Counted from the first letter of the stretch, positions 51,044-59,887 are shown. The stretch: 64,000 nt of DNA from VXMO01 sp034422835 (GCA_034422835.1 DAOUJJ010000004.1:1-64000); one strand, 5' to 3'. Translations and numbers: made by a program. Notes: generated by a model from the letters alone, not told the origin.

Positions 51044-52426
51044 TTAGCTGTCCTGCGTCATTTGTTGGCGCACGTTCTCCGCTTTGTCTCGTGCCCTGGT
51101 TTGGGCGATCTCCGCGTCGCTCGTGTCGTGCATCCATTTCTCTTTCTTGTTGCGGTCACGCAGCCCTCTGAGTGTCAGCCGGTCGCTCTTGTAACCGTTG
51201 CACGGCGCGCACAGCATGATGCGGTTCGTGATGTTATCGACGCCACCCTCACTCTTCGGCTGGATGTGGTCTAGCTCCATGAAAGGTGATTCGAGCCTCC
51301 GGCCACATCCCGCGCAGACAACCATTCCCGCGACTGTCTGCGCCTCCGTAAGATGGCCGCGTATCTGGCTGTGTGTCAGTCTCTCCCACGCCTCACGCGG
51401 ACGCTGAATCCTCAATCGGAGTGTCGGCGTGGGGAGCGTGTCGTCCTCGTCCGTCCGTTCAGGGAGATTGTTGCACGCGCTGGACTCGTGATTGTGCGCC
51501 AGGGTACACGCGATGGCGTTGATGGGCGCGTCCGCGTCTAAAGGGGTCTGTAGCATCCGCTCGCGGACTTGCTCCAGGGCTTCGGGACTAATATCCACTC
51601 CAACCCAATGTCTCCCCAATCGTTCTGCCGCAATCGGAGTAGTGGCGCATCCCGCGAACGGGTCAAGTACCACGTCCTTTTCGTTGCTGGATGCCTCAAT
51701 GATCCGCTCGTACAGAGCGAGTGGCTTCTGCGTAGGGTAGCCCGTGCGCTCTTTAGACTGACTGATTGTCGGGCGCGTGTCGTCGTGGTCCCACACGTCG
51801 CGCAGGTAAGTGTCCACGTACCAGTTGCCCTTGTCGTCTCGTTGAGTATGGCGGAACGGTTTGTTGTATATCTGCCGCTCTTTCACAGGATGGAACGTCC
51901 ACTCCCTACCCTTCGAGTAGAAGAGCAGAGTATCATGCTTCCTTGGCCACCAGCGCATAGCCACGCCCTGCGTTCGATACCCCCACACAATCTCATTACG
52001 GAAGTTGTCACGCCCAAAGATGGCGTCCATTAGCACCTTGACGTAGGCATGAGCGGTGTGGTCGAGATGCAGGTAGATGCTCCCGTCCAGCGCGAGGACA
52101 CGGTGCATCTCGATGAGACGGATGCTCAGCCACGCCATGAACGCGGCCATGTCGTCGTCTCCCTGTGTCGCGCGGGCAAAGTCAATCGCGTGAGAGACGG
52201 CAGGCCAGTTGTCTTTGATCTGGTCTACCCATTCTTCGTGAACGTCCTCATTCCAACGCCAACGGTCTTTAAACGATGCGCCGCCTTTACCTCTGAACGC
52301 ATCGACATTCTTGTTGAAAGGCGGGTCAGTGGCGATGAGATTGACGCTTTCACTGTTCAGCGCCCGCAGGAAATCGAGGTTGTCGCCGTTATAGAAGGTG
52401 CGGTTGGGTACGTTGAGGTCGGCCAT
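51044..52426 (-). CDS. Fused DNA methyltransferase-HNH endonuclease
   Basis: 460 residues. Beta-class order: motif IV DPPF at residues 34-37, motif I DPFAGCATT at 255-263, with GDNLDFL and SIYLHLDHTAHAYVK typical of N6A/N4C methyltransferases. The C-terminal HNH nuclease has CAGC at 371-374, ELDH at 384-387 and CAPC at 406-409, then a basic tail (GLRDRNKKEKWMHD). Start is ATG 52426, conserved in the deleted copy at 6231; no strong ribosome-binding site. It may methylate and cut DNA as a one-gene modification/restriction or homing unit. Preceded by its own promoter and structured leader. Confidence 0.88.
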   Translation of the reverse strand: MADLNVPNRTFYNGDNLDFLRALNSESVNLIATDPPFNKNVDAFRGKGGASFKDRWRWNEDVHEEWVDQIKDNWPAVSHAIDFARATQGDDDMAAFMAWLSIRLIEMHRVLALDGSIYLHLDHTAHAYVKVLMDAIFGRDNFRNEIVWGYRTQGVAMRWWPRKHDTLLFYSKGREWTFHPVKERQIYNKPFRHTQRDDKGNWYVDTYLRDVWDHDDTRPTISQSKERTGYPTQKPLALYERIIEASSNEKDVVLDPFAGCATTPIAAERLGRHWVGVDISPEALEQVRERMLQTPLDADAPINAIACTLAHNHESSACNNLPERTDEDDTLPTPTLRLRIQRPREAWERLTHSQIRGHLTEAQTVAGMVVCAGCGRRLESPFMELDHIQPKSEGGVDNITNRIMLCAPCNGYKSDRLTLRGLRDRNKKEKWMHDTSDAEIAQTRARDKAENVRQQMTQDS

Positions 52427-52652
52427 CAGCGCGCCCAATCCGGTTGGCGCACGCCACCGGACTGCGACGCAGTGATGCGGAACCGTTTGCTCACTGAGTG
52501 CCCCCTCGCGGCGTGCAGACGTCGGCTACGTTGCTACACAAGCAGGCGGGCTGCGCAAGTCCGCGAGGAGACATGACAAGCCACGTCCCCTAGCGAATTC
52601 CATGCGAAATTCGACTTGCGCAAACGGTGTTTAGAACCGCTGCTTGTGTAGC
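52427..52652 (-). ncRNA. Structured leader RNA of the intact methyltransferase-HNH element
   Basis: On the minus strand the leader starts with an outer stem pairing 52533-52545 with 52640-52652 (GCTACACAAGCAG, 13 bp perfect). A side hairpin CGGT/ACCG lies at 52625-52639. The inner stem TGCGCAAGTC pairs 52552-52561 with 52613-52622. A CGAATT/AATTCG hairpin lies within. A conserved GGGGGCACTCAGTG block is at 52492-52505, an ACTGC/GCAGT hairpin at 52461-52473 and a GC-rich hairpin at 52440-52460 near the start codon. The degenerate copy (6015-6230) keeps the same order of elements. Confidence 0.65.
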
Positions 52653-52658
52653 CCTTTG

Positions 52659-52687
52659 ATTCTGCTAGCGGCGGGGAAGGCTGTCAA
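52659..52687 (-). promoter_or_regulatory. Sigma-70 promoter of the intact methyltransferase-HNH element
   Basis: Minus-strand TTGACA (52682-52687), 17-bp spacer, CAGAAT (52659-52664). Matches the promoter at 5980-6008 in both boxes, spacer length and much of the spacer sequence. Confidence 0.75.
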
Positions 52688-52799
52688 CGGCAGGCGGCGA
52701 GGGACGTCTGCGCGGAGGATTTGGAGAGGGCGCGGGGGAATGAGGGGGAATGAGGGGAGAGGGGACGGGAATGACGGGTGGGCGGGTTGGTTGGCGTAA

Positions 52800-52839
52800 T
52801 TGAGGCTTTAGATTCTTCGCTGCGCTCAGAATGACATGT
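52800..52839. repeat. Dispersed repeat, family R3
   Basis: TTGAGGCTTTAGATTCTTCG followed by CTGCGCTCAGAATGACATG. It lies between the methyltransferase element and the toxin-antitoxin pair. Confidence 0.8.
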
Positions 52840-52860
52840 TGACTTGTGTTACGGGGGGCG

Positions 52861-53217
52861 TTAGGACAAGAGGGTGCTCGTACCTTCTGGCGGCTGGCCT
52901 GCCTCCACGGGACTCTCCACCGGCTCGAGTCGCAGCCTCAAGCCCAAGGCGCGGGTGACCCTGAGCAGCGTTGCCAGGGTTGGGTTGCCGTCCTCAGACA
53001 GCGCTTCATAGAGATTGCCCCGGTTTAGTCCAGTGGCGCGAGCGAGGGCACTCATGTTTTTTGTTTGTGCGACGTGCCTGAGGGCGGCGCGAATCACGAC
53101 CCCGTCTCCAAGGTCCTCATCCACAGCCGCCCTGAGAAGTTCTTGCGTGTCACCCTCGGTTCGTACGTAATCCGCCGCGTCGAATTTTCGATACTCCTCA
53201 GGCATCAGCCCCTCCAT
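52861..53217 (-). CDS. HigA-like antitoxin / helix-turn-helix regulator
   Basis: 118 residues. The core NMSALARATGLNRGNLYEAL followed by SEDGNPTLATLLRV is the helix-turn-helix of the addiction-module antidote family (COG3636-like). Start codon lies inside the toxin gene (13-bp overlap), so it is co-translated. It should bind the palindrome upstream of the toxin and neutralise it. Confidence 0.88.
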   Translation of the reverse strand: MEGLMPEEYRKFDAADYVRTEGDTQELLRAAVDEDLGDGVVIRAALRHVAQTKNMSALARATGLNRGNLYEALSEDGNPTLATLLRVTRALGLRLRLEPVESPVEAGQPPEGTSTLLS

Positions 53218-53501
53218 TCCGTCGCCATCCTCCTAGCCCTCTCAATATCTCGCCGCTGGCTGCCCTTGTCGCCGCCGCAGAGCAGGATGACTAGCTCAGC
53301 GCCCCTGGTCATGAAATAGACTCGGTATCCGGGCCCGTGGTGGATCCTCATCTCAGACACGCCACCTCCCACAGATTGAACGTCGCCCAAATGCCCTTCC
53401 TCGGCTGCCAGCAGCCTGGCGACGATGCGGCTCACTGCCCGGCGATCTCGCAATCCGCGCAACCATTGGTCGAACGTTGCGCTGCGGATGATCGTGACCA
53501 T
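53205..53501 (-). CDS. RelE/HigB-like toxin
   Basis: 98 residues from ATG 53501 (MVTIIRSATFDQWL); an in-frame start at 53528 lies upstream of the operator. RIVARLLAAEEGHLGDVQSV, MRIHHGPGYRVYFM and LLCGGDKGSQRRDIERAR match the addiction-module killer family (COG3657-like), RelE-fold proteins that generally cut mRNA at the ribosome. Toxin-first gene order is the HigBA arrangement. Confidence 0.9.
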   Translation of the reverse strand: MVTIIRSATFDQWLRGLRDRRAVSRIVARLLAAEEGHLGDVQSVGGGVSEMRIHHGPGYRVYFMTRGAELVILLCGGDKGSQRRDIERARRMATEWRG

Positions 53502-53507
53502 GACAAC

Positions 53508-53536
53508 ATTGTACGGTATACCGTACACCCTGAGAA
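53508..53536 (-). promoter_or_regulatory. Promoter and operator of the toxin-antitoxin pair
   Basis: Minus-strand TTCTCA (53531-53536), 17 bp, TACAAT (53508-53513). A perfect 18-bp palindrome, TGTACGGTATACCGTACA, at 53510-53527 lies across spacer and -10 box. Transcription would start at or next to the toxin ATG, implying a leaderless mRNA. Confidence 0.75.
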
Positions 53537-53742
53537 ACGGCTACACGACCGTTGAAGGGCAGCCCCTATAACCCAAAGGTGCAAAAGCAAAAAAGACTTC
53601 ACCAGCGAGGCGCTGGCCAAATTCCTGACGGTGGGGTTGTCGACGTTCCCCGTCACTGGGGGAACGGCTTGTTGTGGGTGACTTTAGGGCAGGCGTTTGG
53701 GATGGGTCAACGGGGTAGTGGTAGGTGAGGGCACTTCTCTGT

Positions 53743-53815
53743 TCGTCCTTCGACGGGCTCAGGATGAGCGAGGGAACACCCCACCCTTGACCCTCCCCCA
53801 TCAAGGGGGAGGGGA
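53743..53815. repeat. Dispersed repeats R2 and R4
   Basis: R2 at 53743-53770 (GTCCTTCGACGGGCTCAGGA) and R4 at 53778-53815 (CTCCCCCATCAAGGGGGAGG). With about 160 bp of further sequence lacking features, they fill the gap before the enoyl-CoA hydratase gene. Confidence 0.8.
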
Positions 53816-53876
53816 TAGTATCCTTATGCCATCGCGGACGGCTGTAAGCGCCGGAGTAGCCAAGGAGCGTGCCGAA

Positions 53877-54713
53877 ATGCCGGATGTCCTGTATGAGAAG
53901 AATCCTGAGCAGCACTATGCCGTTTTCACGCTGAATCGGCCTGACCGGCTGAACGCCATCGGCGGGCGGCTCATGGCGGAGCTGTTGGAAGCTCTGGAGG
54001 ACTTTACGAACGACCCGGAGATGCGGGTGGGCATCCTGACCGGGGCAGGCAGGGCCTTCTGCGCGGGGGCCGATATGCGCGAGGGCGCCGACCGTGATGC
54101 GGCGACAAAGGCGCTTGCCGCACGGCGGGACGCCGGTGAGATTACGGAGGACCAGTACAACGCGGAGGTTGCTGCGATTGCGCCGTCCGCGCCCGTCAAG
54201 TTCGATCTGTTCTCCCCGAATCCCAAGCCGTTCATCGCGGCCATCAACGGCCTTGCGGTCGGCGGCGGGATGCACTTCGTGATGGACTGCGATATTCGGA
54301 TCGCGTCGTCGGAGTCGTATCTCGGCCTGCCTGAGCCGAAGCGAGGCATCGCGGCGAGCTACGGCAGCCAGTACCTGGGGCGGATGATCGCGCCCGGGGA
54401 GGCGATGTTCTACCTGCTGACGGCGGAGAACATCCCGATAGACGAGGCGCATCGGGTTGGGCTGGTGCATGAAGTCCTCGAGCCGGGGAAACTCATGGAC
54501 AGGGCGGTGGAGATTGCAGAGCTCATCGCCCGGAACGCCCCGCTCGCCGTGCGCGCGTCCAAGGCCATGGCGCTCTTTCAACGCCGAAACGATGAGGACG
54601 ACCTGAAGGAGTATTCGAATCCGATCAGCGCCGAGATCATGGCTTCGGAAGACGTCGTTGAGGGACGGCGGGCTTTCGTAGAGAAGCGCCCGCCGAACTG
54701 GACCGGTTCATAA
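53877..54713 (+). CDS. Enoyl-CoA hydratase/isomerase family protein
   Basis: 278 residues from ATG 53877, with AAGGAG nine bases upstream; the frame is open further 5' through a repeat. VFTLNRPDRLNAIGGRLMAE at the N terminus, AFCAGADMREGA (oxyanion-hole segment) near 63, and AAINGLAVGGGMHFVMDCDI near 117 with GLPEPKRGIAASYG. Crotonase-fold enzyme acting on acyl-CoA; precise substrate unknown. Confidence 0.9.
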   Translation: MPDVLYEKNPEQHYAVFTLNRPDRLNAIGGRLMAELLEALEDFTNDPEMRVGILTGAGRAFCAGADMREGADRDAATKALAARRDAGEITEDQYNAEVAAIAPSAPVKFDLFSPNPKPFIAAINGLAVGGGMHFVMDCDIRIASSESYLGLPEPKRGIAASYGSQYLGRMIAPGEAMFYLLTAENIPIDEAHRVGLVHEVLEPGKLMDRAVEIAELIARNAPLAVRASKAMALFQRRNDEDDLKEYSNPISAEIMASEDVVEGRRAFVEKRPPNWTGS

Positions 54714-54734
54714 GCCATTCATCGACCTGTTGCC

Positions 54735-55559
54735 ATGACATCCGGACGGCCGCCCTCGACGCTGCCGCAGTCGACGCTCTATCGGGCGGACGCCGTCGTG
54801 CTCCGTCAAAGAGACCTGGGAGAGGCTGACAGAGTGCTGACGCTGTTCACGGCGGAGCACGGCAAGCTGCGCGTGAGCGTGCGCGGCGCGCGCAAGCCGA
54901 AGAGCAGGCTGGGCGGCCACCTGGAGCCGTTGACGCGGGCCTCGGTGCAGATCGCGCGGGGCAGGACGCTGGACGTGGTGACGCAGGCGCAAGCGGTGGA
55001 GGTGTTCCAGGCGGCGCGGGCGGATTTTCTGACCTTGCTCCATGGACTGCACATGGCGGAACTGGTGGACAGGTTCACGCAAGAGCAGGAGCCGCAGGAA
55101 GAGCTTTTTAACCTTTTGCTTGAAGCGTTGCGCCGTCTTGACGCGAGGCACCGGGCCGATTCACTTGCGCGGGCGTTTGAGATCCAGGTGCTGAGTTGGG
55201 CGGGATTCCAGCCGGTGCTGGACCGCTGCGCGTCCTGCGATGCGGACGTGAACGGTTCTCGTGGACATTTGTCATTCAGCGCGCAGCTTGGCGGGTTGCT
55301 GTGTTCGTCGTGCGCGTCGGCGCAGCCGGGGTGGACACGGGCAATCCCGAGGGAGACGGTGCGCGATCTGCAGGCACTTCAACGCGAGGGACTGGACGGG
55401 GCGGACTCTCTTTCCGCGGGCGGGGAAGAATCGTCAGAGCTTGAGGCGCTGCTGCGCTGGTATCTGCGCTACATCCTCGAGGTGCCGTTGGACACAGCGG
55501 CGATTCTCGATCGCGTGAGGGCGGCTTCCGGTGTTCACCCTTCGACAGGCTCAGGGTGA
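54735..55559 (+). CDS. recO: DNA repair protein RecO
   Basis: 274 residues. N-terminal OB fold (YRADAVVLRQRDLGEADRVL, then GKLRVSVRGARKPKSRLGG), helical middle (LLHGLHMAELVDRFTQEQEP) and the zinc-binding CASCD and LCSSCAS. The final residues GVHPSTGSG and the stop codon are supplied by an R2 repeat at 55534-55560. Loads RecA together with RecR. Confidence 0.93.
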   Translation: MTSGRPPSTLPQSTLYRADAVVLRQRDLGEADRVLTLFTAEHGKLRVSVRGARKPKSRLGGHLEPLTRASVQIARGRTLDVVTQAQAVEVFQAARADFLTLLHGLHMAELVDRFTQEQEPQEELFNLLLEALRRLDARHRADSLARAFEIQVLSWAGFQPVLDRCASCDADVNGSRGHLSFSAQLGGLLCSSCASAQPGWTRAIPRETVRDLQALQREGLDGADSLSAGGEESSELEALLRWYLRYILEVPLDTAAILDRVRAASGVHPSTGSG

Positions 55560-55652
55560 CCGGGGTGGGCTCAGGGTGACCGAGGGTTGGTTGGTGGTAC
55601 GGGGTTTGGTTGGCGCAATGCGATTCAGATTCCCGCTTTCGCGGGAATGACG
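55534..55652. repeat. R2, partial R2 and R1 repeats at the recO 3' end
   Basis: R2 at 55534-55560 (CACCCTTCGACAGGCTCAGG), a GGCTCAGGGTGACCG partial copy at about 55567 and R1 at 55625-55652 (ATTCCCGCTTTCGCGGGAAT). The first copy overlaps the last codons of recO. Confidence 0.85.
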
Positions 55653-55707
55653 GAGAGGGTGCGGGAATGACGAGGGTGGTGGGCTCAGGGTGAACGGCGA
55701 GTTGCAG

Positions 55708-56208
55708 CTAGTCTTCTGATTGGTTTCGTCGGCGGCGTTCGCCGATGGTGACCGTTCCGAAGCTGAGCGACTTGATGACGCGGGCAATGATGATCTGCAC
55801 GGGGATCAGTCCAACCAATGCCACAAGGCCCATCAACTGCAACTGACCGAATGAGGGGCCGTCGGTGGGCGGCTCCGCGCCGCCGGCGGCGGCAGAACAA
55901 CTCACGCCGAGGAGTATGAGTCCCGCCATCTGGATCATGCCGACGATCAGCCTGAGCGCCTGGAGTCCCTTGATCCCCAAGTCCCTGCCGCGCCATGGGC
56001 TCAGCCGCTGTTCAACGGGCGGTCTTAGGGCGTTCTCCATCTGACATTCCGGGCAGGTGTAGATGGCGGTGGTGATGGGCGTGCCGCACATGTTGCAGCG
56101 TCCGGCATTGGCCTCTTGGCCGGTGATGACGACCCGGCAGGCGGGGCAGCGGGGTGTCACGACATGGCCGCATGAGCGGCACGTCCATGTTCGTTTCTCT
56201 ATAGCCAT
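55708..56208 (-). CDS. Zinc-ribbon membrane protein, function unknown
   Basis: 166 residues. Four CxxC pairs in the first 55 residues (CRSC, CPAC, CNMC, CPEC) suggest two zinc ribbons. Two hydrophobic segments follow (LRLIVGMIQMAGLILLGVSC and LMGLVALVGLIPVQIIIARV), with a cytoplasmic basic tail. No recognised family. Confidence 0.72.
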   Translation of the reverse strand: MAIEKRTWTCRSCGHVVTPRCPACRVVITGQEANAGRCNMCGTPITTAIYTCPECQMENALRPPVEQRLSPWRGRDLGIKGLQALRLIVGMIQMAGLILLGVSCSAAAGGAEPPTDGPSFGQLQLMGLVALVGLIPVQIIIARVIKSLSFGTVTIGERRRRNQSED

Positions 56209-56232
56209 CGGAACAGTGTTGCCAGGGAGCCT

Positions 56233-56646
56233 CTAGTTGGCCGCGGGCGGCATCTGCACCCAGGTCTCCGTGGTGAGGGTCTGGGCGACGAGCTTGCCCG
56301 TCTCTTCCTGCGTGATGGTGCCCTCGACGATTGCGAAGCGGCTGCCCTTGTTGACCACGTTCGCTTCTGCGGTGAGAACGCCGGGCTGGCCGGGTCGGAT
56401 GAAGTTGAGCTTCATCTCAATTGTGGCGTGGAGTTCATTCGGCGCGAGGAGGCTGTGGACGGCGTGGTGGATGCAGAAGTCCATGAGCGCCATAATAACG
56501 CCGCCGGCCACCCGGGGATTATCGTCGGCGTGGAGCACGTGCCGCTCCACGGGAAGAGTGGCAACCGCCTTGCCGTCCCCCTTTTCAGTCAGCTCCGCGC
56601 CCATCCACTCGATGAGCCGCTCCTTCTGCGCAACAGTCTCGGTCAT
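56233..56646 (-). CDS. PaaI-type hotdog thioesterase
   Basis: 137 residues. GGVIMALMDFCIHHAVHSLL near residue 47 is the hotdog helix with the usual G-G followed by D, and ATIEMKLNFIRPGQPGVLTA is the following strand pair. Likely hydrolyses acyl- or phenylacetyl-type CoA thioesters. GGAGG precedes the ATG. Confidence 0.88.
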   Translation of the reverse strand: MTETVAQKERLIEWMGAELTEKGDGKAVATLPVERHVLHADDNPRVAGGVIMALMDFCIHHAVHSLLAPNELHATIEMKLNFIRPGQPGVLTAEANVVNKGSRFAIVEGTITQEETGKLVAQTLTTETWVQMPPAAN

Positions 56647-56709
56647 ATCGCCTCCAACCCTGTCTTTTTGGCATTTTGAGATTCTTCAGTTTCAAGTATC
56701 ATACGAAAC

Positions 56710-58614
56710 GTGGTCACGCCCGAACCAATGCAGCCCGAAAGAACGCCATTTTCCCTGTGGGCGCGCCGTGTTGCAGCGGCGTTGATTGCGGTCATTTTCC
56801 TGCCCATTGCCATCTTTGCCATCACCTTCTCAGGGGTGCGGGCGTCCGTTTCAGAGCCGGATGACCTGATTGAGGCCCTGGGTGAGGCGGATTTCTACAA
56901 CTACACGCATGACCATCTCGTTCCGTCGGCCCTGGATGAACTCTTCCAGGAAACCGATCATGACGTTATTCGCGTGGCTGAGCCGTGGAAAGAGGACGTT
57001 GCCTTTTCACTCAGGACTGCCTTCCCCGCCGCAGAGATTCGTGACGAGACGGAGAACCTGCTGCGGACCGCGTGGCCGTATCTGTGGGGACGGGAAGATG
57101 AGTTCGAGGTTGTCGTGCCGATTGCGCCGCGGGCGGCGCGTGGATTCGACGAGCTGTCGAGCCGCGTTTCACAGGAAAACCCGGAGGTGTACAGGCCACT
57201 GATCGATCTGCTTGTCGACCGGGTGGAGGAAGAAACGGCCGAATACGACGTGTCCTCGGTGGACATGGGCAGCATTGCGGGATCGCATTTGCCGGAAATC
57301 GCGCCGAGCGACTGGCTGTTTCCGCGTCTTGGACAGGCGGTAGACGACGTTGGCGCGTATTACATCGGAGAGACGGAAGACTCCGAGATTACAATTCCCA
57401 TCGATGATCGGGCATGGGCGATCCAGAATGCGATCATCGATGTGCTCACGGAAGCCGCCATTGACGATGCCTCGCTGCGGGAAGCCATCGTGGCGGGGCT
57501 GGACGCCTCAATACAGATGGAGGCGCTGTTTGTCCCGGGGTTTGGCGACGTCGACGCTGAGGTGATGGCTGGGTTCGTTCTGGACGAGATCCCACCGGTC
57601 GAACTGAGCCATGTGAAAGCCCAGATTATCCAGGATGTTTCCGCGTATGCCGTCGGGTTGGCTGATGAGCCGCTGAGTTCTGACGTGGAATTGTCGCTGG
57701 CACAGGCGCGCATTGAGGCTCCCATCGCTATCGCGGCGGAGGCGGACAGACGCCTTGAGGCTGAATTCAACGCCGTGCCGGCTTGTCCGCCCGGGCATAC
57801 GCCGGATTTCCTGATGCTGGAATCCGTTGAGGATATTCTTCCCCCGTGCGTGGTTCCGGGCATGACCTACGACGAATATCAGATCGCGGTTGGTCTCGAC
57901 GCTGAAAGCTTTGTACGTGAGGAAACGCAGGAGATGATTCCCCTCTGGATTTCGATCAACTCCGACGACGTCCGAACGGCGCTCGACTCGGGAGAAACGG
58001 ACCTCATTGAACGGGTGAGGGAAGTTATCGCCCAGGGAGTAACGGCGGATGCGGCGAACCTCACCTCGGCACTGAGCGAGGAACTGTACGATGACCCGAA
58101 CCAACTGCGGGAGCGCATTCTTGCGGGGTTCGAGATTTCGAATCAGACCCTGGAGGATGCCATGGGGGAGGATGACGGGTCGTCGCTGCAGGCAGCCCGA
58201 GACTTCCTTGCCTCAAGCGGGTTCGTCCAGATCGTCCTCTGGGCTGTTGCCGTGATAGTGCTGTTCCTGCTCGCGTTCGTGGGCGGCAGAGGCTGGGAGG
58301 GGCGGCTGACGTGGGCCTCTATCGTTCTGGGCATAAGCGCGATTCTTGCGTGGCTGCTGGCGACGGCGCCGGTTGATCTCATCATTCGCCCCGGTCTGGA
58401 GGCGTGGACGGACAGCGCCATTGCGGAATTCACGGATGACGCGGCGGTGGAACTGGTAATGCGTGTTGAGACGTTGATTACGGCCCTGCTCGATGCCGTG
58501 TCGGAACGAGTGAGATCACAGGCGATTCGTGTTGGCGTGGTTGCCGGCGTGGCATTGATAATCGCTCGCCTGCTTGCGCCGGATTCGGTCGGTCGGCGTC
58601 CATCCGGACGCTGA
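56710..58614 (+). CDS. Large membrane protein with long extracytoplasmic region, function unknown
   Basis: 634 residues. One membrane segment at residues 20-42 (VAAALIAVIFLPIAIFAITF), an acidic region of about 460 residues rich in Glu and Asp, then three membrane segments near the C terminus (VQIVLWAVAVIVLFLLAFVG, ASIVLGISAILAWLLATAPV, AIRVGVVAGVALIIARLLAP). One PACPPGHTP Cys pair may form a disulfide with PPCVVPG. GTG start without a clear ribosome-binding site; ATG at 56728 is an alternative. No family recognised. Confidence 0.72.
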   Translation: MVTPEPMQPERTPFSLWARRVAAALIAVIFLPIAIFAITFSGVRASVSEPDDLIEALGEADFYNYTHDHLVPSALDELFQETDHDVIRVAEPWKEDVAFSLRTAFPAAEIRDETENLLRTAWPYLWGREDEFEVVVPIAPRAARGFDELSSRVSQENPEVYRPLIDLLVDRVEEETAEYDVSSVDMGSIAGSHLPEIAPSDWLFPRLGQAVDDVGAYYIGETEDSEITIPIDDRAWAIQNAIIDVLTEAAIDDASLREAIVAGLDASIQMEALFVPGFGDVDAEVMAGFVLDEIPPVELSHVKAQIIQDVSAYAVGLADEPLSSDVELSLAQARIEAPIAIAAEADRRLEAEFNAVPACPPGHTPDFLMLESVEDILPPCVVPGMTYDEYQIAVGLDAESFVREETQEMIPLWISINSDDVRTALDSGETDLIERVREVIAQGVTADAANLTSALSEELYDDPNQLRERILAGFEISNQTLEDAMGEDDGSSLQAARDFLASSGFVQIVLWAVAVIVLFLLAFVGGRGWEGRLTWASIVLGISAILAWLLATAPVDLIIRPGLEAWTDSAIAEFTDDAAVELVMRVETLITALLDAVSERVRSQAIRVGVVAGVALIIARLLAPDSVGRRPSGR

Positions 58615-58672
58615 GAGAGTTGGCCCCCGACTATCAGGCGAGGTTCGACTGCTGTGGCACAATAGGCTCGTT

Positions 58673-59122
58673 ATGTTGAACGTTGGAGACACGGCGCCTG
58701 ATTTCGTCGTGCGGCTTGGCGGTGGGGGACAGTTCAAACTATCCAACTATCGTGGGCAGAATGTCGTGCTGTTCTTCTACCCAAAGGCTTTCACGTACGG
58801 CTGCACGCGGGAAGTCGGTGGTTTCTGCGACATGCATGACCATATCCTTGCAAAGAACGCCGTTGTCCTGGGCATCAGCGCAGACCCCGTGGAGACGCTC
58901 AGCAGATTTGCAGAGTCTACTGGGGCCCCATTTGGACTCGGCAGCGACGAGACGAAGCTGGTCAGAAAGCTCTATGACGTGGAGCGCCGCTTCGGGCTCG
59001 GCACTTCACGGGTGACGTATGTCATCGACGGAGAAGGCGTCATCCAGGGCGTGCACCACAATGAGATTGTTATGAGCGCCCACATCCGCAGCGCCCTGGG
59101 AGCCCTCGAAGAACTCGTCTAG
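58673..59122 (+). CDS. Peroxiredoxin, AhpC/TSA (BCP-like)
   Basis: 149 residues from ATG 58673 (MLNVGDTAPDF). FFYPKAFTYGCTREVGGFCD holds the peroxidatic Cys; the second Cys is eight positions on, unlike the usual C-x4-C of BCP. Reduces peroxides, probably using thioredoxin. Both positions are Cys codons, not UGA, so it is not a selenoprotein. Confidence 0.9.
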   Translation: MLNVGDTAPDFVVRLGGGGQFKLSNYRGQNVVLFFYPKAFTYGCTREVGGFCDMHDHILAKNAVVLGISADPVETLSRFAESTGAPFGLGSDETKLVRKLYDVERRFGLGTSRVTYVIDGEGVIQGVHHNEIVMSAHIRSALGALEELV

Positions 59123-59143
59123 CATCGCGAATCTCAATAGACA

Positions 59144-59197
59144 TTGACGCCACTCGCTCACGCGTGCTATATTTTCGCTAGCGCGAACATGGGTTCG
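59144..59197 (+). promoter_or_regulatory. lexA promoter and LexA (SOS) box
   Basis: TTGACG at 59144-59149, 18-bp spacer, TATATT at 59168-59173. The box CGAACATGGGTTCG at 59184-59197 fits the GAAC-N4-GTTC consensus of Gram-positive/Chloroflexi-type LexA and lies just after the transcription start, so LexA should repress its own gene. Confidence 0.82.
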
Positions 59198-59241
59198 TTC
59201 AATGGTATGTGGCGACCGCATGAATACGAGGGAGGGCGCTG

Positions 59242-59874
<633 letters not shown>

Positions 59875-59887
59875 GAGAATAACGGCA

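Noticed and set aside
51044..52426. Identification of the methyltransferase-HNH protein as an IscB/Cas9-like RNA-guided nuclease
   Set aside because: It has beta-class methyltransferase motifs (DPPF, DPFAGCATT) in place of RuvC motifs; only the HNH part and upstream structured RNA are reminiscent.
58673..59122. Peroxiredoxin as a selenoprotein partner of the tRNA-Sec
   Set aside because: The peroxidatic position is a Cys codon and there is no in-frame TGA in the gene.
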